Origin: Sphingobacteriia bacterium
Lineage (GTDB): Bacteria > Bacteroidota > Bacteroidia > B-17B0 > Aurantibacillaceae
NCBI GenBank assembly: GCA_009927275.1
Contig: RFNG01000154.1
Coordinates: forward strand, 1-56,229
DNA: 56,229 nt
Direction of reading: 5' to 3'
Shown: in pieces, positions 50,628-56,229 of the stretch
How positions within the stretch are numbered: position 1 is the first letter of the stretch
How the letters are laid out: each line of letters opens with the position of its first letter
Position numbers and translations under genes: made by a program
Notes under the pieces: model-generated
What the model was told of the DNA's origin: nothing
What the model saw: the letters and a program-made list of their open reading frames with translations, nothing else
Database searches by the model: none

Positions 50628-51878
50628 ATGGCTTTGCAAGTTAACATTCATGACATTTTAGGACAGCTGTATCAACATCGCGATTTGGTAGCGTATTTAT
50701 TTGCCAATCGCGATCGTGTTAGCTTAAATGAACTGATAGCAGCAGGCTCACTTACACAAGAACAGTATCTGAAACTTAAATCTCTTGATTTAATTTATGA
50801 TTATGAGGGTGTCATTAGTTTAAATGATGCCGTTGTAAGCATGTTTGAGGAATTTATGGAAATTGGCGAGGTTACTCCTGGATTGGTGCGTGATTACATG
50901 AATGAATTACAACGGCAATTACGATTTTATACCGACATACGCGAATTACGTTTTTTACGTGGTGTAAAAAAATATTTAAAACGCATTGACGTTGCTTTAA
51001 GCCGAGAAATAATTAAACTTCAAAAAAATGTAGACGATACTTATAAAAACGAATCCAATTACCGTGTTAAAATACAAAAGCTTGAAGATTACCGTGAAAA
51101 ACGCGATACTATTATTAGTTTTATTAAAAGCACACATGACATTATAGATACTAACAGAAATTTATTTAACCTATCAAACGATAACGAACTTTTTGGAATA
51201 GTAAGCGCCTTAAAACATAGTTTAATTGAAAACCTGGACTATCTGATAGAAATACAAACCGATATTACAGATTACATTAATAAAATACAGCTTCAGCTTG
51301 ACAGCTATCTTAAAGCCCAGCAAGTAAAAGAAATTAAAGATCGAGGACAATTGTATTACCAAACCAATTTCAAATCCGTTATTGAATCCGTAAATACACT
51401 GCGCCACAATAATATTAAAACGCCGCGAACCCGCATATCCGTGAACGCCTTATTTACGGATGAAGGCCATGTGTTATGTCAAAAAATTGCTGAAAAATAT
51501 AAACTCAGCAGATTACTTGCCCGTGGTATTGCCGAAAAACTCTCTGGTAATTACAAGGAGAAAGCTTTAGAGCAACAATTAAAACTTGATACCGAACGAT
51601 TGGTGGAACGTTTTTTAAATCAAGAAAAACAAAACCTGTTTTTGTATTTAATGGATTATAAATTTCCAAAAGCCATTGGCGACGTACATCTTGAAGATCG
51701 CTTGTCACTATTTGTTGAAATAGCAATGGAATATCAAAATAAAATGGATTTTAAATACCGCTTAGAATATTACAATTATAATGATGCACAGCAACAACAT
51801 CGTAAAATTGGATATACGTTAATTGTTCCGCCAAAACTCAAATCGTCAAAAAAATCAAAAACACCACAACGTACCTAA
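50628..51878 (+). CDS. MukF/MksF-like kleisin of a condensin complex
   Basis: 416 residues. The first 75 or so are winged-helix-like (VSLNELIAAGSLTQEQYLKLKSLDLIYDYEGVISLND). The next 230 are long amphipathic helices with coiled-coil character (IIKLQKNVDDTYKNE, LDSYLKAQQVKEIKDRG). The C-terminal part again looks like a small domain (LFVEIAMEYQNKMDF). This matches the winged-helix, helical middle, winged-helix plan of MukF/MksF/JetA. The assignment rests on this layout plus the two following genes; sequence identity is low. The gene ends 1 nt before the MksE-like ATG. Confidence 0.62.
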   Translation: MALQVNIHDILGQLYQHRDLVAYLFANRDRVSLNELIAAGSLTQEQYLKLKSLDLIYDYEGVISLNDAVVSMFEEFMEIGEVTPGLVRDYMNELQRQLRFYTDIRELRFLRGVKKYLKRIDVALSREIIKLQKNVDDTYKNESNYRVKIQKLEDYREKRDTIISFIKSTHDIIDTNRNLFNLSNDNELFGIVSALKHSLIENLDYLIEIQTDITDYINKIQLQLDSYLKAQQVKEIKDRGQLYYQTNFKSVIESVNTLRHNNIKTPRTRISVNALFTDEGHVLCQKIAEKYKLSRLLARGIAEKLSGNYKEKALEQQLKLDTERLVERFLNQEKQNLFLYLMDYKFPKAIGDVHLEDRLSLFVEIAMEYQNKMDFKYRLEYYNYNDAQQQHRKIGYTLIVPPKLKSSKKSKTPQRT

Positions 51879-51879
51879 T

Positions 51880-52473
51880 ATGCTAGCCGAAGATTTTAAC
51901 CTCCCTAAACAAACACATACTATATTTTCAATTATGGCACGCGGACACTTTATATCAAGCAATGGTACGCGCGAAGGCATGAACAGGCTTTATGATATAA
52001 TTAATAACCCCGAACATTTTGAACGTTTACAAGCTTATTTCAACATCATTCATTACCAAATTGAACGGGGTAACAATTACTTCTATTTTTCAAAAATGCA
52101 AGAACCGCAATCTGAACTCGAAAAAAAACTTGAGCGGTTTGAACGTTATCTTGACATTATTGATTTGTTTGCAAGTATGGATAATAAAATAACCATTGGT
52201 AGCCGATTTCGACCCTCAGAAATTGCAGAGGAATGTGTTGCCAATGTGCGTTTAAAACAAAAGCTTCAAAAAATTCCATTGTACCGCTCTGAAACCTTGC
52301 ATAATAAGGTTCGTGAAATTTGTGATCTTTTAAGCCGCGATTCGTTTTTAGAACTGGAAGATGAAAAAACAGAATCCTATAAAGTACTGGATGCCTACAC
52401 GTATTTATTGGATATTGTAAACGCAATTGCTATTTACGAAGAACCCTCAACCTTAGAAAATACAAAATTATGA
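51880..52473 (+). CDS. MukE/MksE-like condensin subunit
   Basis: 197 residues from ATG 51880, which follows the upstream stop by 1 nt; a longer frame from 51823 overlaps that gene and is less likely. MksE-type features are the early segment IFSIMARGHFISSNGTREGMNRLYDII, then LQAYFNIIHYQIERGNNYFYFSK, i.e. the two small winged-helix folds of the family. A helical C-terminal part follows. MukE-type proteins bind the kleisin dimer and bridge it to the SMC heads. The stop overlaps the next gene (ATGA), so production is coupled. Confidence 0.68.
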   Translation: MLAEDFNLPKQTHTIFSIMARGHFISSNGTREGMNRLYDIINNPEHFERLQAYFNIIHYQIERGNNYFYFSKMQEPQSELEKKLERFERYLDIIDLFASMDNKITIGSRFRPSEIAEECVANVRLKQKLQKIPLYRSETLHNKVREICDLLSRDSFLELEDEKTESYKVLDAYTYLLDIVNAIAIYEEPSTLENTKL

Positions 52474-55400
52474 GTATACCAAATTGCAGAATATTAAACC
52501 GGATTGTTGAAATTAATATAGCCAATGTTCGCTATGCAGATATTGAATTAAGCGGAAATACCTGTTTTGTAGGCACCAATAATTTTGGGAAAACTTCCTT
52601 GCAACGGGCCATACTGTTTTTTTATAGTGCCAACAGTCGTGGATTGGGAATATCCTCATCGCAAAAAAGTTTTGAAGAACATTATTTCAGGTATGAAAAT
52701 TCGTTTTTGATATATGAAATAGCCACGGAAGATAAACCGTTTATGGTTATCGTATACCGTCATAACAAATTGGTATTTAGATTTATTGATGCTGCTTACG
52801 ACGTTGACTTATTTATAAATAGCAGTGATGAAGCCATGAAAATAAAAGAACTTGTAAATGGCCTAGAACGTCGTGGTATTTTTGTATCAAACCAAATTGA
52901 TACTTTTGAAAGGTACCGTAATGTAATTTACGGAACCGAAGTTGATAAACAACTTTCACGGTTTTTTTTACTTAAGGGTAATGAAAAATACCAAAATATT
53001 CCAAAGTCTATAACCAATGTGTTTTTATCTTCTAAAAGCAGTATAGATTCACGTTTTATTAAAGATTTTATTGCAAACTCGCTAAGTACCGAAGACAGCA
53101 GTATAAAACTAGAACAAATTGAGCGGCAATTACGGCAATTCAATGAAAAATTTGTAGATATAGAAACCTATCTTAAAAAGGACACGCAGGCCCTGATTGA
53201 ATTTATAGACAAAAAATACGACCAGGTTCAAATGCTTAAAGGCATGCAGTATGAGCTGGCGGAGAAATTAGGTAGCAGTTTACATTATGCCGAAACCCAA
53301 CACGATGCAATTCGCCAAGCCGCTATTAAAAAAGAGGAAGAGCTGGAAACATTAAAAACTCAACTTGATGCATTTTTAGAAAAAAGTAATGAAAAACAAT
53401 TGGACATACGTGAAGAAATTGGATACTACGATCGCAGCATTCGTGAAGCACAGAAAAAACTAAAAATTTACCAAGATCAACATATTGAAGAGGTGCTTAA
53501 AAAAAACAGTGAGCGTGAAAAACTGCAGGTGGAATTAAATATGGCACGCCGTGAATATGAAAGTTTAACCTCAAATGTTACCAGTCTTGAATTAAAATAC
53601 ACAAGTTTATTAGAACAAATACGAAACGACAAAATTGCTTTTATTAATAAACTTAACAGTAAACTTAATGAGGTTTTTAACCATTATAATGAGTTGATAT
53701 TGGTTGAAAAAAACGAATTCAATAAAACCGATTCCAGATTAAAACTTGAACGCGATGAAAAATTAACAGCTATTCAAGAAGAATGGACTTCCAAGCAAAT
53801 TGAAATTAATGAAATTAAAAATCAGGAAAAATTAATTACAGGAACTCGGTTTTACGAACACGAAATACGATTATTAGAACAGGAAATTTCAGAATTATTG
53901 GCTATAAGCTTAAAAAATAAAAGCGAACGGGCTATTAAGCAAAATTTAGTTCAAACACTTCAACGTGAGTGGGAGCATCATGAACAAAAACTAAAATCTG
54001 CTTTGCAATTACAAGTACAGCACAGTCAAAATGAAATCGAAAAATTAAAAACAGAAATTCAAACCATTGAAGGTAAATTGTCCATTCAGCACGATGCTTT
54101 GTACGGTTTTTTGGAAAAAAATGTAAAAAACTGGCATGAGCATATAGGCAAAGTTATTCGTGAAGACGTTTTATTTAGAACGGACTTACATCCGGAGTAT
54201 ATAAAAGAACATGCTACAGATACTATTTACGGCATTAAAATAAAAACTACAGAACTCAGCAGCAGCTCTAAAACGTTGGAGCTTTATCAGTACGATAAAA
54301 ACGAACGCCTGCAGGCCATAAAAGGTATAGAGGAAGCCCTTAATCAATTTCAGCAAAACAATACGCATGAAAAAATGGCTTTGGCTGACAAATACGGAAA
54401 ACAACTCAGCGAGCTAAAAGAAGATATAAAAGTGCTGAGTTATTCACTTGAATTGGCAGAACAAAAAGAGCAAAAACTCAATTTAGAACTTGAAGAATGG
54501 AATACACGAGCACGTCAAGAAACAGAACAATCTTTAAGTGGTAACCGTCAACGTTATAATATACTTGAGGAAGAATTACAGCTTTTAACGCGTAAAAAAA
54601 ATGTAATGCTTCAGGATTATAACAATCAGCTTGATAAACTTCAGCAAAACCATAAAGGCCGATTAGATGAAATTAAAAAACGTCAAGATACTGAAATGGC
54701 CAGTATGGACACCGAGAAGAAAAGCCGCGTAAAAGAATTTGAATCAAAAGAACTGGAATTACATACTGAAAAAGAAAAAAACTTTAAATCTAAAGGCGTA
54801 GACGCAAAATTACTTAAACAGGTTGAGTCCCAAATTCAAAATCTGCAAACACAAATGCGCGAATTGGAACAATACGATACACTAATTAATGATTATTTAA
54901 AAGACAAGCGCGAGTTATTTGATGTACTTCCCAGTTTAATTGAAAAGAAAGAACAATTTGTAAAATCTAATACAGAAATTATGTCTGCTGTTGAAGATGC
55001 TAAACGCAAGCATAACCTTCAGGAGATGGAATTAAATAAGCAAAAACGAGCATTTGATGAGGAATTGATAGAATTTAATAACGGAATAACTTTTTACACA
55101 TCTAATTTCAGAGAATCACCCGTATATCACAAATTTGCAGATATCATCGAACGCGCTGAACCAAAACGTACACAATATAAAATTTCGGATTTGTGCACCC
55201 AGTTACTAAAAAATGACTCGCATTACAACGAGGAATTTGGTGCGTTTCAGCGTTATATCAATGAGTTTTCGGGTAAATTCAGACTTGAAAATCACTTTAA
55301 TTTTGTTATTCGCAATGATGCCAGCGCTGGAGAATACGACCGATTTGCTCAAAATCTTCGAAATTTTATACACGAAAATAAAATCGAATTGTCAGTTGCT

Positions 55401-56162
55401 GAAACGGCCACACAAATCAGTCTGGTTACCGACAGTATTGCGGGCAAAGTAAAAGAACTTAGTGGACAAAAAGATAAAATTCAGCATATTATTTCATTAA
55501 TTGCTGAAGACTTTAAAAAAGCTGAATTTGAAGAAAGCAAGCTGATTGAGTTTATTAAAATTCGTTTAGATGAATCGGATAATAAAGTGTACAAATTACT
55601 TAAACGTATACAAGAATTTAGAGAAGAAAACGGCTTGATATACAATGAAGGACTCTTTAATACCGATTATGCGACCGCCGGTAAACGTGAAATTAGCAGT
55701 AAAGCAGTTAAATTGTTAGAGCAATTGCGCAGTGCCATAAACGAACAAGAGCAAGAAGAAATACGATTACAGGATTTGTTTGAATTAAAATTCAATATTA
55801 AAGAAGGCATGAACGAAACAGGCTGGACGCATCGTATTGAAAGTATTGGAAGTACCGGTACCGACATTTTAGTAAAAGCCATTATATACATTACTTTATT
55901 GCATGTGTTTATAAAAGAATCTTCACATCGCAGCAGTAAAGACTTTAAAGTACATTGCATTATTGATGAAGTGGGACAGATATCGGCACATTACTTGCGT
56001 GAATTGTTGCGATTTGCAAAAAACCGAAATATTATGATGATTAATGGTTTACCAAATAAATCAGGACTTGAAAGCCACTATAAATACACCTATCAATTTA
56101 GACGTGAAGAAGATCAGAATGTTCGTATATTTCCTAGCATAGTTACAGAGGTTGAAGCTTAA
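52470..56162 (+). CDS. MukB/MksB-like SMC ATPase
   Basis: 1230 residues. Walker A GTNNFGKTS is at 35-43. Two long coiled-coil arms (about 260-520 and 620-880) flank a less coiled middle around 525-615, the likely hinge. The C-terminal head has a signature-like IGSTGTDILVKA (STG at about 1128) and Walker B CIIDEVGQIS (Asp-Glu at about 1166). MukB has a comparable GTGMSILV signature and Walker B spacing. The protein should form a DNA-entrapping ring with the two upstream products. It is diverged from canonical SMC. It could serve chromosome organisation or, if a JetD/MksG nuclease is encoded downstream, plasmid defence. Confidence 0.75.
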   Translation: MSIPNCRILNRIVEINIANVRYADIELSGNTCFVGTNNFGKTSLQRAILFFYSANSRGLGISSSQKSFEEHYFRYENSFLIYEIATEDKPFMVIVYRHNKLVFRFIDAAYDVDLFINSSDEAMKIKELVNGLERRGIFVSNQIDTFERYRNVIYGTEVDKQLSRFFLLKGNEKYQNIPKSITNVFLSSKSSIDSRFIKDFIANSLSTEDSSIKLEQIERQLRQFNEKFVDIETYLKKDTQALIEFIDKKYDQVQMLKGMQYELAEKLGSSLHYAETQHDAIRQAAIKKEEELETLKTQLDAFLEKSNEKQLDIREEIGYYDRSIREAQKKLKIYQDQHIEEVLKKNSEREKLQVELNMARREYESLTSNVTSLELKYTSLLEQIRNDKIAFINKLNSKLNEVFNHYNELILVEKNEFNKTDSRLKLERDEKLTAIQEEWTSKQIEINEIKNQEKLITGTRFYEHEIRLLEQEISELLAISLKNKSERAIKQNLVQTLQREWEHHEQKLKSALQLQVQHSQNEIEKLKTEIQTIEGKLSIQHDALYGFLEKNVKNWHEHIGKVIREDVLFRTDLHPEYIKEHATDTIYGIKIKTTELSSSSKTLELYQYDKNERLQAIKGIEEALNQFQQNNTHEKMALADKYGKQLSELKEDIKVLSYSLELAEQKEQKLNLELEEWNTRARQETEQSLSGNRQRYNILEEELQLLTRKKNVMLQDYNNQLDKLQQNHKGRLDEIKKRQDTEMASMDTEKKSRVKEFESKELELHTEKEKNFKSKGVDAKLLKQVESQIQNLQTQMRELEQYDTLINDYLKDKRELFDVLPSLIEKKEQFVKSNTEIMSAVEDAKRKHNLQEMELNKQKRAFDEELIEFNNGITFYTSNFRESPVYHKFADIIERAEPKRTQYKISDLCTQLLKNDSHYNEEFGAFQRYINEFSGKFRLENHFNFVIRNDASAGEYDRFAQNLRNFIHENKIELSVAETATQISLVTDSIAGKVKELSGQKDKIQHIISLIAEDFKKAEFEESKLIEFIKIRLDESDNKVYKLLKRIQEFREENGLIYNEGLFNTDYATAGKREISSKAVKLLEQLRSAINEQEQEEIRLQDLFELKFNIKEGMNETGWTHRIESIGSTGTDILVKAIIYITLLHVFIKESSHRSSKDFKVHCIIDEVGQISAHYLRELLRFAKNRNIMMINGLPNKSGLESHYKYTYQFRREEDQNVRIFPSIVTEVEA

Positions 56163-56167
56163 TTTAA

Positions 56168-56198
56168 ATCCATCTAATTAATTTTGGATATATTTTTT
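56168..56198 (+). terminator. Weak terminator-like hairpin after the condensin operon
   Basis: ATCCA (56168-56172) pairs with TGGAT (56185-56189) around a 12-nt loop, with a T run from 56193. The stem is only 5 bp. If real, it ends the transcript at the MksB-like gene. Confidence 0.25.
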
Positions 56199-56229
56199 AT
56201 TACTAACTATATAAAAAAATAGAAATTAA

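Noticed and set aside
50628-56162. Calling the condensin operon a Wadjet defence system
   Set aside because: The diagnostic nuclease gene (jetD/mksG) is not visible because the window ends 67 nt after the ATPase gene, and no other defence genes surround it.

Overview
The window is a low-GC bacterial chromosome segment from a free-living-type member of the Bacteroidota. Evidence for this is the presence of two proteins that look like type IX secretion (T9SS) cargo, a bifunctional PGI/PMI-type sugar isomerase, a propeller/Y_Y_Y sensor protein, an ileS-dksA-lspA run, and -7 promoter boxes of the form TAnnTTTR. The genus cannot be named from the sequence. No rRNA, CRISPR array, intact IS element or prophage was seen.

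Layout. 1-471: a GC-rich 157-bp-period tandem repeat and AT-rich spacer. 472-5500: sugar isomerase, lipB, recR, a sodium:solute symporter and a coiled-coil exported protein. 5685-12230: clpB, then a leftward run (small membrane protein, PASTA protein, T9SS cargo, rluD-type pseudouridine synthase). 12331-18746: a rightward run (lipoprotein, outer-membrane protein, T9SS cargo, pyrG, rimM, tRNA-Ser). 18747-20500: an islet with an HMA-CDF metal transporter and about 650 bp of decayed small ORFs. 20503-33870: housekeeping genes (ribH, TPR protein, recF, lspA, dksA-like, ileS, stress protein, RidA, PAP2 phosphatase, methyltransferase, FAD oxidoreductase). 34043-38439: ECF sigma factor with a membrane partner, gpmA, HAD protein, map, Cys-rich exported peptide. 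38494-47118: a leftward run (propeller-SpoIIE sensor, mgtE, EamA transporter, yggS, DUF1015, serA-type dehydrogenase). 47207-50545: proS, an unknown protein and a glycosyltransferase. 50628-56162: a three-gene MukBEF/MksBEF-like condensin operon in the order F-E-B.

Three things stand out. First, the closing operon encodes a divergent MukB/MksB-type SMC complex, the best candidate for an under-described system; whether a JetD/MksG nuclease follows lies outside the window. Second, many genes have a TAnnTTTR box ending only 3-9 nt before the start codon, which predicts leaderless mRNAs and lets starts be corrected (recR, RidA). Third, six otherwise intact genes (rluD, the OM protein, pyrG, the propeller-SpoIIE protein, DUF1015, proS) each carry exactly one single-base deletion, mostly in short homopolymers. 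Because pyrG and proS are essential, consensus sequencing error is the most likely cause, and I annotate these as single genes.
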